This document shows positions 52,592-61,940 of a DNA stretch of 64,000 bases, in pieces. This stretch comes from Candidatus Hydrogenedentota bacterium (GTDB lineage: Bacteria; Hydrogenedentota; Hydrogenedentia; Hydrogenedentales; SLHB01). The notes under the pieces were generated by a model. It was not told the origin of the DNA, made no database searches, and saw only the letters and a list, made by a program, of their open reading frames with translations. Position numbers and translations under genes: made by a program. The stretch lies in the NCBI GenBank assembly GCA_029552745.1, contig JAKPDK010000160.1, forward strand, positions 62,001-126,000. The letters are read 5' to 3'. How positions within the stretch are numbered: the stretch's first letter is position 1; each line of letters opens with the position of its first letter.

Positions 52592-54007
52592 ATGAAATCG
52601 GTGTTTTGGAAGAACTATATTTTTTGCGCGTTTGTCAGCAGTGCGTTGCCTGTCGTCGCAACCACGGTGGACATTGCCCCTGACGGGATGTTGGTCATCA
52701 ACGGCAAACGTACCTTCCTCCTGGGATTATACGAAAATCTGCAAGACGATGACTCCTTGCATGCTGTCAAAACCGCAGGTTTCATGCTCACCCATGTCCA
52801 AGGCAAACGCGAGGAACTAGACCGATTGGAAAAACATGGCATGTACGGCTGGGTAAACACCGGGAGTGCAATAGACCTCAGCAAAGACCGCGCTGCCCGA
52901 GAAATCCAACTGAAAAACATGGTCGCTGAACTCGGTGACCATCCGGCGTTACTTGTATGGGAAGTCCCCGACGAAGCACTTTGGAATGTTTGGTACGCTT
53001 GCATGACGTTCGCCGAGAAAGAAAAAAAGGCCGTTCTGCAACGTATCCGTGAAACACAAGACGAATCGGAAAAAGCCAACCTGCGAGGACTTTTAGACAA
53101 AGCAGACTCTTACCGACAAGAAGGGGATTACCAAAACTGGGAAAAAACACGTGCCACCCTGCGGGAACAATGTGGGCTCCCCCCTCTGTCGGAGGAAGTC
53201 TTGCTGAGCACAGCGCAGGACAGATCAGAGACGCTAGCGGCGGGCATGCTGGAAGGTTACCACTATCTCAAAAAACTTGACCCTAATCACCCCGTTTGGA
53301 TGAATCACGCTCCCAGAAACTCCATCGAACAACTTGCACTTTTCGGAAAGGCGGCGGATATTGTCGGCTGTGACATTTACCCCGTGCCATCCCAGCGCAC
53401 AGGACATTCAGATTTGGCGGATACGTCCCTTTCTGCCGTAGGGGCGTACACCTTGCGCATGAGACTATCCGCCCCCAACAAACCCGTTTGGATGGTACTA
53501 CAAGGGTTTGGATGGGCTGATCTAGACCCAACTGCAGATGTCAAAAAACGCGAAGAACAACGCCGCCCAACGAAAAACGAGTCTCGGTTTATGGCATATG
53601 ATGCAATCGTACGAGGCGCTCGCGGCATTCTGTACTGGGGGACAAGCCAAATTGAAAAAAATTCAGCCCTTTGGAACGACTTGCTTGACCTGGCAAAAGA
53701 ATTGGCGCAACTTCAACCCGTGTTGTCTGCACCCAATAGCACGTTGCCGTTGAACATATCCATTGACCCCACATGGGGTTCGGTGGACCGCTCTGTTGTC
53801 ATCTTACCTAAGGAAGTAGACGGCAGGGTGTGGTTGCTGGTCGTCAACGAATGGAGAGAGCCGTTGTGGTTCACGGTTTCCGGTTTCCAAACCCATGATA
53901 AGAAAGCTTTCGTGGACGTTCAGACCGGAAAAGAGTATCAAATAGAAGACGGCAAAATTCGTTTGTCGTTACGTGGCAATGGCGTCAAAATACTTCAATC
54001 TAAATGA
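52592..54007 (+). CDS. secreted glycoside hydrolase-like protein (clan GH-A-like)
   Basis: A 471-residue exported protein. GAAAGGAG lies 7 bases before the ATG. The signal peptide covers about residues 1-24 (ending near LPVVAT). The rest looks like a TIM barrel of the cellulase/mannanase clan: ERGPALLVWEVPDEALW-type strand-loop with a Glu (in LLVWEVPDEALW), DIVGCDIYPVP, PVWMVLQGFGWADLD, and AIVRGARGILYWGTSQ, followed by a small C-terminal beta domain. The family cannot be assigned. Its stop overlaps the kinase start by 4 bases (ATGA). Confidence 0.65.
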   Translation: MKSVFWKNYIFCAFVSSALPVVATTVDIAPDGMLVINGKRTFLLGLYENLQDDDSLHAVKTAGFMLTHVQGKREELDRLEKHGMYGWVNTGSAIDLSKDRAAREIQLKNMVAELGDHPALLVWEVPDEALWNVWYACMTFAEKEKKAVLQRIRETQDESEKANLRGLLDKADSYRQEGDYQNWEKTRATLREQCGLPPLSEEVLLSTAQDRSETLAAGMLEGYHYLKKLDPNHPVWMNHAPRNSIEQLALFGKAADIVGCDIYPVPSQRTGHSDLADTSLSAVGAYTLRMRLSAPNKPVWMVLQGFGWADLDPTADVKKREEQRRPTKNESRFMAYDAIVRGARGILYWGTSQIEKNSALWNDLLDLAKELAQLQPVLSAPNSTLPLNISIDPTWGSVDRSVVILPKEVDGRVWLLVVNEWREPLWFTVSGFQTHDKKAFVDVQTGKEYQIEDGKIRLSLRGNGVKILQSK

Positions 54008-56322
54008 ATGAGAGCATTTCTACGGGTCAGGGTCACGCTATGAGATTCTTGTTTTATCTATGGGATTTGCTCGGTGTACCCGTTGACACTGCGCTTCGCC
54101 TGTTGAACCTACAGGTTGGCGAAGCCTGGTACGTACTCGGGAAAATATTTGTCTTTGTTTCCGTTTTATACCTTTTTTCAAGACTAGTACGACTTATTTC
54201 CGCTCTTTTCCGTCGATTCTTCAAACGCGATTTTTTGCTCACACCAGAAGAAAAAGAAGCCCTCGAACGAATTACCCTCCGTACGGCAGAAGAACCGACG
54301 TTAGAAACCCATGATGGAAAAAGCGCAGAAGAGTGGATAATTAACGGAAATTGGGAGGCAGCGGCAGCGGTAAACGAAACCCATGGACATTTCATCCAAG
54401 CCGCAAAACTATATCTTAAGAGCGGAAACTTACGAAAAGCTGCCCTCTGCTATTACAAAGCAGACAAACCCAGAAAAGCGGTAAAGTTTTATATTAAAGC
54501 CGGTGACTATCTTGCCGCTGCCGACTTGCTGGCCATGAGAAAACAATACAAGAGAGCGGCGCAACTCTACGACAAAGCCGGCGCCTACGCTTCAGCGGCC
54601 GATTCCTACGTGAAAGCCAAACGACATAAACAGGCTGCAGAAGCATATATCAAATTTTTTGAGTCCGCATCCGGCGACTCAGAAACTCGCTTCCGAACCG
54701 CGCAAACTTGTCTCCAATTCATGTCAACTGCCGCTTATTCACGAAAAGTTCCTGACTCCATCAGACAAGAGCTTAACCGCATCCTCGCTTCAGAATTTCA
54801 AAAATTGGACGACAACGCCACCGCAGCAAAACTTTATAAAGCAGCGGGCGATCTCGCCAAAGCCGGCGAGGCGTTCAGTTTAGCCGGTGATCTACAATCT
54901 TCAGAAGAATGCTTACGTCAAGCAGGAAAACAACGCGAAGCCAGCCTAGCCTCAGCAAAGTATCTGGAAAGCCAAAAACGTTATGCCGATGCAGGCAGAG
55001 AGTACCAAAAAGCCGAAGCATTCCTGCAAGCAGGTCTCTGTTTCGCCAAAGCGAATCAACCGTTGGAAGCTGCCTCGTGCTTTGAACGCGCTGGCGCATT
55101 CTATCGCGCGGGCTGGGCTTACGCCCGTGCCAGGAAGTTCGAAGATGCGATCCGCTGCCTCCAAAAAATCAAAGAATCAGAACCGGAGTTCGACCTATCT
55201 CGCGCACTCTTGGGACAGATCTTCTTTGAACTTCACGACTACGACCATTGCGCGGCAACCTTAAGCAACCACTTAACCGGGAAACGCGTTGAAAGTACAA
55301 ACATTGAATATTTTTACATGTTAGCCCTCGCCTACGAACAAATGGGAAAACTTGAAGAATCTCGTGAAATTTTGCTGCGCATTCGTTCGATTAATACGTC
55401 ATATCGTGACGTCACAACTCGACTTTCCAACATTTCTTCCCGCATCTCTTTGGCAAAACAGGAATCTGGGCCACTCTTTCCACCTACAAACGAAATGGGC
55501 ACAGACCGTCCTCCCATGCGGGAAGACATTCAAGCCCAAATCGGAACTCGCTATCGTTTGGAAAAGGAATTAGGACGCGGCGGTATGGGTCTGGTTTACC
55601 TTGCCCATGACACGCAGTTGGACCGCCCAGTGGCACTGAAATTCCTGGGAAACTTAATCGACCAATCCGAGGAGTTTTACGAACGTTTTCTGCGAGAAGC
55701 CCGTGCGGCAGCACGAATCTCCCATCCCAATGTGGTCAGCATTTACGACATCGGGGGCTCCCGTGGAAAAGTTTATATCGCCATGGAGTTCGTCGAAGGA
55801 GGAAGTCTGCTGCGATACATCCGAGCCAAAGGGCGCCTGTCCGTCCGCGAAACTCTTAGCGTATTTGTTCAAGTATGTTCCGCCTTGAACGCCATACATG
55901 AAGCAGGCATTGTCCATAGGGACATCAAACCGGAGAACATCCTCATCGCAAAAGGGGGCTTGGTAAAACTAACAGACTTCGGTCTGGCAAAAATCACGGG
56001 GTCACGAGTCACTCGCACGGGGACGGTCATGGGCACTCCCAGCTACATGGCACCCGAACAAGTTCTAGGGAAAGACACTGATCCGCGTACCGACATTTAC
56101 GCTACGGGACTAGTCATGTATGAATGTTTGACGGGTAAAGTCGCGTTTGACGGCGAAAACGTGCTCGAGCGTCAACTAAACGAAACGCCCCCTCCGCCCA
56201 GTTCCCTTGTTGGAGATATACCTCCCGAAATGGACTATATCGTAATGAAATGTATAGCGAAAGAGCCCGAAAAACGCTATTCGTTGGCACGGGAACTTAT
56301 GGCGGACCTCAGACGCCTATAA
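54004..56322 (+). CDS. membrane TPR-repeat protein with C-terminal Ser/Thr kinase
   Basis: A 772-residue signalling protein with the domains in unusual order. One or two hydrophobic segments lie at about 43-70. Residues about 110-470 are helical repeats resembling TPR/Sel1 modules rich in Ala and Lys (AAKLYLKSGNLRKAALCYYKA, AAQLYDKAGAYASAADSY). The kinase domain (about 517-772) has the Gly loop GRGGMG, Lys547 (VALKFL), the catalytic loop HRDIKPEN with Asp640, and DFG with Asp658. All key residues are present, so it should be active. In many Ser/Thr kinases the kinase domain comes first and sensor repeats follow; here the repeats come first. Overlaps the tsaE gene by 6 bases at its end. Confidence 0.85.
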   Translation: MNESISTGQGHAMRFLFYLWDLLGVPVDTALRLLNLQVGEAWYVLGKIFVFVSVLYLFSRLVRLISALFRRFFKRDFLLTPEEKEALERITLRTAEEPTLETHDGKSAEEWIINGNWEAAAAVNETHGHFIQAAKLYLKSGNLRKAALCYYKADKPRKAVKFYIKAGDYLAAADLLAMRKQYKRAAQLYDKAGAYASAADSYVKAKRHKQAAEAYIKFFESASGDSETRFRTAQTCLQFMSTAAYSRKVPDSIRQELNRILASEFQKLDDNATAAKLYKAAGDLAKAGEAFSLAGDLQSSEECLRQAGKQREASLASAKYLESQKRYADAGREYQKAEAFLQAGLCFAKANQPLEAASCFERAGAFYRAGWAYARARKFEDAIRCLQKIKESEPEFDLSRALLGQIFFELHDYDHCAATLSNHLTGKRVESTNIEYFYMLALAYEQMGKLEESREILLRIRSINTSYRDVTTRLSNISSRISLAKQESGPLFPPTNEMGTDRPPMREDIQAQIGTRYRLEKELGRGGMGLVYLAHDTQLDRPVALKFLGNLIDQSEEFYERFLREARAAARISHPNVVSIYDIGGSRGKVYIAMEFVEGGSLLRYIRAKGRLSVRETLSVFVQVCSALNAIHEAGIVHRDIKPENILIAKGGLVKLTDFGLAKITGSRVTRTGTVMGTPSYMAPEQVLGKDTDPRTDIYATGLVMYECLTGKVAFDGENVLERQLNETPPPPSSLVGDIPPEMDYIVMKCIAKEPEKRYSLARELMADLRRL

Positions 56323-56841
56323 AAAGTTCGCAGCACGTTGGAGATGTTCTGACAGAGTCTGTTGCCAACCTTTCTGCAGACATGCCCGGTTCACCATACG
56401 GACACGTCTCTGTTCCCCGATGATATGTTCAAAAAAAACATCCAAGCGACCCGACGGCAAGATTGCTTCCGCTCGCTCCGCCCATTCAACGGCGCAGACA
56501 ACCGTACCGTCGAAAATCTCTTCCAGAGGTAAGTCATAAAGCTCTTCAACTTGCACAAGCCGGTACAAATCCACATGTATCAACCGAGGAACCTTTCCAG
56601 AAGGGTCTTTGCCGTACTCGTTCACGAGCGTGAAAGTGGGACTGCAAACTGAGTAATCTGCGGCGAGTTTTCGCGCCATGCCTCGCACGAAGCAGGTTTT
56701 TCCTGAAGCAAGGTCACCACGCAATGCAATGACCCCCCCCTCAGAAAACAATGACGCCACCGCATAACCCAGCGCCTCTGTATCACGCTCCGACTCAGAT
56801 AGAAAACAAAACTCTTCCGGTAATGTGTCTATTAGTTTCAT
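56317..56841 (-). CDS. tsaE: tRNA threonylcarbamoyladenosine (t6A) synthesis ATPase TsaE
   Basis: ATPase needed with TsaB/TsaD for the t6A modification of tRNA. The 174 residues are slightly longer than usual. The Walker A loop is GDLASGKT (42-49), where GxLGAGKT is usual; the TFTLVNEYG strand and a downstream HVDLYRL are typical. The ATG overlaps the glgA stop (ATGA). It lies last in a minus-strand run with glgA, NIF3, MEMO and Lon-N. Confidence 0.93.
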   Translation of the reverse strand: MKLIDTLPEEFCFLSESERDTEALGYAVASLFSEGGVIALRGDLASGKTCFVRGMARKLAADYSVCSPTFTLVNEYGKDPSGKVPRLIHVDLYRLVQVEELYDLPLEEIFDGTVVCAVEWAERAEAILPSGRLDVFFEHIIGEQRRVRMVNRACLQKGWQQTLSEHLQRAANFL

Positions 56842-58304
56842 GAATCAGCCATCGCCTTGCGGTACAAATCAACATAGGCACGGGAAGCGCGTTCCCAAGA
56901 AAAATCGGCGCTCATCCCTGCATGTCGTACTTTCTTCAGAACTTCGGGTTCCGCGTAAAGACGTAGCGCACGGAACACCCCGCGCACCAATGCCTCAGCA
57001 CTTGGCGGACGAAATACAATACCCGTTGCCGTACCTTTCATGATGTTCGCGGGACTCGCATCCACCACGGTGTCCGCAAGACCGCCCGTTTTCCGGACAA
57101 TCGGAACCGCGCCATAGCGTAACGCATACATCTGGCTTAATCCGCAAGGCTCTGTCAGAGAAGGCATCAAGAAGAAATCCGCCGCTGCATACAGGCGATG
57201 CGCCAAAGCTTCATCGTGGGCGAGAATGACACGAATCTTGTCGGGAGCGCGAGCTGTCCAACATTCCAACGTCCTTTCGTAGTGGGGATCACCCGTCCCG
57301 AGAATGACTAGTTGCAAATCCTCCAAAAGTAGTCTGTCCAATGCATTCGTCACAAGGTCCAAACCTTTATCCCATACCAGGCGACTGACCATCACAAAAA
57401 GAGGCGCTTCACAGCCCGGAAGCCCCTGTTCCCGCTGTAATAGTTCCTTGCACTGCCGTTTTCCAGACAAATCGTCCAAGAAAAACTTCACAGGGACATG
57501 AGGATCGCTTGCAGGGTCCCATGCTTCATAATCCACACCATTTACAATGCCCACCAGGTCCGCCCTGCGAGTACGTAAAAAACCGTCCAACCCGTGTCCA
57601 TACGCTGGCGTCTGAATCTCACGAGCGTATGTCCGACTCACCGTATTGATCTTGCTCGCGAATTTGATACCCGCTTTCAATAGGTTAATATCTCCATAAA
57701 ACTCCAAACATTCCGGAGTAAACAAACTCGGGTCGAGCCCTGTTTTCGGAAGAAGTCCCGCGCTGTACCTGCCCTGATAACGGATATTATGGATCGTTAA
57801 CAAACTTGCCACGCCTTTCCAGAACGGATGTTCTGCCAGACGAGTCTTGAGATAAGCCGGGACAACGGCCGTGTGCCAGTCATTACAGTGCACGATATCT
57901 GGACGCCAACCAGTCTGCGCAACGCTGTCAAGCACCCCCATACAAAAGAAACAGAACCGTTCCAGATTATCTCCATATTCATTACCGTTCTGAAAGTACG
58001 GGTGAGGACGATTGAAGTATCCTTCGTGTTCTACGAGGTACGCTTTTACATTCGTACCCGGCAGATGCGATTCTCGCCACGCCCCGAACTGTGTTCTTGA
58101 ATCAACGTTTACAAAACATGTGCCACGCAAATCCCCACGATACGCTTCTGGAATGCTGCCGTAACAAGGAATCGCAACCCGTACATCATGACCTTGGGCG
58201 TTCAACGCTCGCGGAAGTGCAAAAGCAACATCGGCCAACCCGCCTGTTTTCACCAAGGGAGCGGCTTCCGATGCAACAAACAAAACTTTCAACTTTTGTG
58301 ACAT
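56838..58304 (-). CDS. glgA: glycogen synthase (ADP-glucose type)
   Basis: Extends alpha-1,4-glucan chains with ADP- or UDP-glucose; GT5. The ATG at 58304 is chosen over the TTG at 58334, giving 488 residues (family about 480). The donor-binding KTGGLADV is at 19-26, and HCNDWHTAVVPAYLK and EPCGLSQMYALRYGAVP (C-terminal active region) are in place. The 5' end is 7 bases after the NIF3 stop and the 3' end overlaps tsaE by 4 bases. No glgB, glgC or glgP is in the window. Confidence 0.94.
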   Translation of the reverse strand: MSQKLKVLFVASEAAPLVKTGGLADVAFALPRALNAQGHDVRVAIPCYGSIPEAYRGDLRGTCFVNVDSRTQFGAWRESHLPGTNVKAYLVEHEGYFNRPHPYFQNGNEYGDNLERFCFFCMGVLDSVAQTGWRPDIVHCNDWHTAVVPAYLKTRLAEHPFWKGVASLLTIHNIRYQGRYSAGLLPKTGLDPSLFTPECLEFYGDINLLKAGIKFASKINTVSRTYAREIQTPAYGHGLDGFLRTRRADLVGIVNGVDYEAWDPASDPHVPVKFFLDDLSGKRQCKELLQREQGLPGCEAPLFVMVSRLVWDKGLDLVTNALDRLLLEDLQLVILGTGDPHYERTLECWTARAPDKIRVILAHDEALAHRLYAAADFFLMPSLTEPCGLSQMYALRYGAVPIVRKTGGLADTVVDASPANIMKGTATGIVFRPPSAEALVRGVFRALRLYAEPEVLKKVRHAGMSADFSWERASRAYVDLYRKAMADS

Positions 58305-58311
58305 GTGATTA

Positions 58312-59433
58312 TCACTTTCGGTTCCAAAAGACAAAAGGCTCTTCGTCTTTATACTCTAGTACACTAATAGGTAGTTTCTTTCGCAGATATGCGGCCAAGA
58401 CCGGTACGATACACCGTTCCCCGCCGGCATGACCGATATCTATAAGTGTTAAGTCTCTAGCCTGGGCATCCAAGGCATCATGATAACGCACGTCCCCCGT
58501 AATCAACACGTCAACATCTTCGGGAATCTCCCGCACATAGCTCCCACCGCTGCCACCCAACACAGCAGCCCTTCGAACACGGCGGCGGAGATTCCCGACA
58601 ATACGTACTCCCGGTAACTGCAAGAGCGTAACCAATTCTCGCGCTAACTCACTCACTGCCATAGGGCGGGGCAAAACACCCCTCCTACCCAAGCCAATAC
58701 CCGTATCTGAGTTCTTCAAAGGCACAACATCATAAGCAGGTTCTTCGTAAGGATGAGCAGCGCGCATCGCCCTCAAAACTCGAGGCAAGTCCGCTTCCAT
58801 GAGTAGGACTTCAAACCGACGTTCCGGCTCCTCGTTGATCTGCAGATTCTTTCCGCAGAAAGGTCGTGCCTTGTCGCTAGGCATGAAAGTCCCGACGCCG
58901 GCGGAACTGAAAGAACAATACCGATACTCTCCAATGATTCCAGCGCCGGCTTCGCAGACAGCGGTGCGCACTTGGGCGAGATGAGACTCAGGTACAAATG
59001 TGACAAGTTTTACTTGTCTTACGTGAGCTACCGGCAACAAAGGCTGTATTTCTTGCAATCCTATTTTCTTGGCCAAAACCTCATTTACACCCTCTTTCGC
59101 CAAATCCAAACAGGTATGCGCAGAAAAACAAGAAATCCCAGCTTTTAACAACGAGAAACACACCCGAACAGTAGGCGCGTCCGTCCGAAGATGGGACAAG
59201 GGTTCCCAAATCACAGGATGATGGGTGACGATCATATCAACACGCCGTTTTATCGCCGTGCGCACCACGTCTTCCGTAATAGAAAGTGCAGTCAAAACAC
59301 ATCTTACAGAAGTTTCAGGATCACCTACGAGAAGGCCGCCCTTATCTTCAGGATAGGACAACGCAAGCGGCGCGTACTCCTCCATGGTGTCACAAACCGC
59401 TTTAACAGTCACCGTCACATGTTTTTGCTTCAT
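58312..59433 (-). CDS. NIF3-family dinuclear metal-center protein
   Basis: A 373-residue DUF34/NIF3 protein, the long YqfO-like form with an inserted domain. Motifs are VTHHPVIWEPLSHL, FSAHTCLDLAKEGVNEVL (AHTNLD is usual, here AHTCLD), and at the C-terminus DVLITGDVRYHDALDA and IDIGHAGGERCIVPVLA. These supply the His/Asp/Glu ligands of the metal center. The biochemical role is still debated (possible GTP cyclohydrolase-related or metal-chaperone functions). It starts inside the end of the MEMO gene (ATGA). Confidence 0.92.
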   Translation of the reverse strand: MKQKHVTVTVKAVCDTMEEYAPLALSYPEDKGGLLVGDPETSVRCVLTALSITEDVVRTAIKRRVDMIVTHHPVIWEPLSHLRTDAPTVRVCFSLLKAGISCFSAHTCLDLAKEGVNEVLAKKIGLQEIQPLLPVAHVRQVKLVTFVPESHLAQVRTAVCEAGAGIIGEYRYCSFSSAGVGTFMPSDKARPFCGKNLQINEEPERRFEVLLMEADLPRVLRAMRAAHPYEEPAYDVVPLKNSDTGIGLGRRGVLPRPMAVSELARELVTLLQLPGVRIVGNLRRRVRRAAVLGGSGGSYVREIPEDVDVLITGDVRYHDALDAQARDLTLIDIGHAGGERCIVPVLAAYLRKKLPISVLEYKDEEPFVFWNRK

Positions 59434-60254
59434 CGCTTATGCTCCATAGAAATTGAGGCATATCCGACAACAGAATTAAAATCCCCTGACGCGGGTGCAC
59501 TGGTGCGATAATCCAGCAAAACCCAAGCATCCGCCCCACGATTCAAAGCATAATTCATCGCCACCACAACCGCTGCTGCCCCACACATCGCATAAACCCC
59601 TTTCATAACCCCCTGGGCGACCTTCTCCCAATTTTGGCTCATAATGGCTTCTATGGTACGACCGTCTATCAGTTCCGCCTGGGCTTGTGGCAGCCGGTGC
59701 GACAAATCTGTGGAGGCAATCACTAGGTCATTATCCGCCGCTTTGTCCGCAATTATTGCGGCGGCATCTACATGCCACTTAGTTGGATATGCCCCAAATA
59801 AAATCGGGACTATTGGGACAAACCCTAGGGATTCGGCTAGAAAGGGAAGCTGCACTTCCAGGCAGTGCTCATGGTTGTGACAGGCTGCAGAGACTGAGCC
59901 TAAGGTTGTAGCAAGCTCATACGCAAACGACTCATCCACAGTGAAGTCGCCGAGTGGAGTTCGGAAAACACCTTTGCAATAAATAGAACATGTATCAAAT
60001 GACTCGAAATGAGATACACCCAAAAGGATCACCCGCTTGACCTTTTTGCCCAACACACGGGCATAAGCGTACCCCGCAGTCTGTCCAGAAAACATATACC
60101 CTGCGTGGGGAACAATCAGCGACTCGACGCGTTCCGGCGCCGGTTTGATTTCGGCAGCGGCAATGTATTGCCGAACAGTCGACCGAAGCATTTCACCATT
60201 CTTGGGGTAGAATTGACCTGCTACAGCAGGATAACGAACTTTTGAGTAATCCAC
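59430..60254 (-). CDS. MEMO1-family protein (AmmeMemoRadiSam system protein B)
   Basis: A 274-residue MEMO-family protein. The start is GTG at 60254 with GGAG only 2 bases upstream, so the start is not certain. Conserved metal-type residues are in VPHAGYMFSG, GVSHFESFDTC and HNHEHCLEVQLPF, and the C-terminus ends with VVGYASI as in the family. In many bacteria and archaea this protein travels with an AMMECR1 domain and a radical SAM enzyme; neither is here. It lies between Lon-N and NIF3. Confidence 0.9.
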   Translation of the reverse strand: MDYSKVRYPAVAGQFYPKNGEMLRSTVRQYIAAAEIKPAPERVESLIVPHAGYMFSGQTAGYAYARVLGKKVKRVILLGVSHFESFDTCSIYCKGVFRTPLGDFTVDESFAYELATTLGSVSAACHNHEHCLEVQLPFLAESLGFVPIVPILFGAYPTKWHVDAAAIIADKAADNDLVIASTDLSHRLPQAQAELIDGRTIEAIMSQNWEKVAQGVMKGVYAMCGAAAVVVAMNYALNRGADAWVLLDYRTSAPASGDFNSVVGYASISMEHKR

Positions 60255-60288
60255 CGCTCCTACGCCCCCACTATTGCCTTTCCCTCAG

Positions 60289-60939
60289 TTACAAATCAAA
60301 CGTCTCTAGTCGCAAAAACTTACCGTTCTTTCGAGTCCGATACTTCGCCTCCTGCGCCGCTTCCAACACTGGAATAGCACGTCTCAAATGCTGTAACACC
60401 ATGCGCAGTCTTTCGCTTTCCTTCGTGACTGCGAGCAACTCCACCTTTTGTTCGAGAGTGAACCCCACCTCTTGCGCTAATTGAAAAGACAAGTGTCTCA
60501 CATTGAAATTCTTACGACGATATCCCGTTTGTAATAACGCGTGAAAATCGTCAAAGGCTTTTTTGAGTTCTTCAGTGCTTACCTCGGGCACATCCATCTC
60601 ATCTTCGAGAAAAACAACCTCCCCGCCGGGATATAACTTGTCCGGTACGGGGTTGACCACATGAAGAAGACGAAAAACGCGCCTCCCTTCCGTGAGAATA
60701 TCCATTTCACCGTTTTCGTCCACAGCAAAAATGGTCAATAGCGCAACCTCTGTGCCATAGTCCGAGATCTTCCCCTTCATAAAAGCCGGTACCCCAAAAC
60801 TTTGACCTGTCGCGCTACAGTCTTGAATGAGCTGTTTATAACGGGGCTCGAAAATATGCAACTTCAACTTTTCGCCCGGAAACACCACCGTTTGCAAAGG
60901 AAATAAGGGTAGAAACGTACTCTCGGTTTTATCTGACAT
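60289..60939 (-). CDS. Lon protease N-terminal (substrate-binding) domain protein
   Basis: A 216-residue stand-alone Lon N-domain (PF02190) without ATPase or protease. AAAGG lies 6 bases before the ATG at 60939. It starts with LPLFPLQTVVFPGEKLKLHIFEPRY, the family's signature strand, followed by coiled helices. Such proteins are common in bacteria; a role in protein quality control or as an adaptor is assumed. It is the first gene of the run Lon-N, MEMO, NIF3, glgA, tsaE. Confidence 0.9.
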   Translation of the reverse strand: MSDKTESTFLPLFPLQTVVFPGEKLKLHIFEPRYKQLIQDCSATGQSFGVPAFMKGKISDYGTEVALLTIFAVDENGEMDILTEGRRVFRLLHVVNPVPDKLYPGGEVVFLEDEMDVPEVSTEELKKAFDDFHALLQTGYRRKNFNVRHLSFQLAQEVGFTLEQKVELLAVTKESERLRMVLQHLRRAIPVLEAAQEAKYRTRKNGKFLRLETFDL

Positions 60940-61152
60940 AAGCAACCTTTCGCTCAGAACCCCATTCGGGGCTATTCGCTATTTTATATCCTAAGGTTCT
61001 CCCGACTCTAGTCATGTAGATCTTGGCATACTATCCGCCGCCTCCTTACGTTCTCGCAAAAACTACTTTCTAAAAGCGGTAGAATATCATCTAAACTCGG
61101 TGATAACTCTTAAAGTTTACAGCACTTCACATTTTCCCGTATCCTGATATAG
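60940..61152. other. divergent intergenic region before xth
   Basis: Contains CCCC-ATTC-GGGG (about 60961-60972), a small hairpin, and TTCTA-N7-TAGAA at 61068-61084. The latter overlaps TAGAAT (61080-61085), preceded by CGG, which looks like a -10. No -35 is visible and no small gene is seen. Confidence 0.35.
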
Positions 61153-61923
61153 ATGACAACGACAATATTCTCGTGGAACGTAAACGGCTTTCGTGCCATA
61201 TTGCGAAACGGCTTTATGGAATGGCTACATTCGGTTAAACCAGATGTCCTCTGCCTTCAAGAGATAAAATGCCACCCCACCGACCTACCATCTGATACAA
61301 GACAGCCAGACGAATACCTCAGTATATGGAATCCGGCTGCGCGCAAAGGATACAGCGGGACAGCAATGTTTTTCCGAAAAGACAAGGAACCCATTCAAGT
61401 TTCTACCCTTGGCGTAGACGAATTTGACTGTGAAGGCAGGGTACAGATCGTAGAATATAAAAATTACTACCTTATAAATGCCTATTACCCTAACAGCCAG
61501 CCCGAACGCAAGAGGTTACATTTCAAGCTGGCATTTAACGAAGCACTGAAGCAAAAAGCACTCGACTGCTTAATTACTAACAAACATGTCATAATCTGTG
61601 GGGACTTCAATGTTGCCCACACGGAAATTGATTTAGCTCGTCCGGAGGAAAACAGAAACAATCCAGGTTTCTATCCGGAAGAGTGCGAGAGTTTCGACGC
61701 CTTTCTTCGATCAGGTTTCACGGATGTGTTCCGCCGTTTTCACCCGGGAGAACCTGGCCACTACACCTGGTGGAGTTACCGAACCCGAGCACGAGAACGC
61801 AACGTGGGCTGGAGACTCGACTATCATTGCGTCGACAATGCGTTTTTCCGACAAGTCAAAGAGGTGAAGATTTGGACTGACGTGTATGGATCCGACCACT
61901 GCCCTATCTCCATCGTTATTTAA
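61153..61923 (+). CDS. xth: exodeoxyribonuclease III / AP endonuclease
   Basis: Repairs abasic sites in DNA; cytoplasmic. At 256 residues it has the normal length of the ExoIII (XthA) family. Catalytic residues are all present: Asn9 and Asn11 in SWNVNGFRA, Glu37 (LQEIK), Asp151 and Asn153 (GDFNVAH), and Asp248-His249 (SDHCPI). The ribosome binding site is poor. It is 17 bases upstream of the cobalamin adenosyltransferase-like gene, so they are cotranscribed. Confidence 0.94.
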   Translation: MTTTIFSWNVNGFRAILRNGFMEWLHSVKPDVLCLQEIKCHPTDLPSDTRQPDEYLSIWNPAARKGYSGTAMFFRKDKEPIQVSTLGVDEFDCEGRVQIVEYKNYYLINAYYPNSQPERKRLHFKLAFNEALKQKALDCLITNKHVIICGDFNVAHTEIDLARPEENRNNPGFYPEECESFDAFLRSGFTDVFRRFHPGEPGHYTWWSYRTRARERNVGWRLDYHCVDNAFFRQVKEVKIWTDVYGSDHCPISIVI

Positions 61924-61940
61924 TAAGGAGGCTCTTATTT

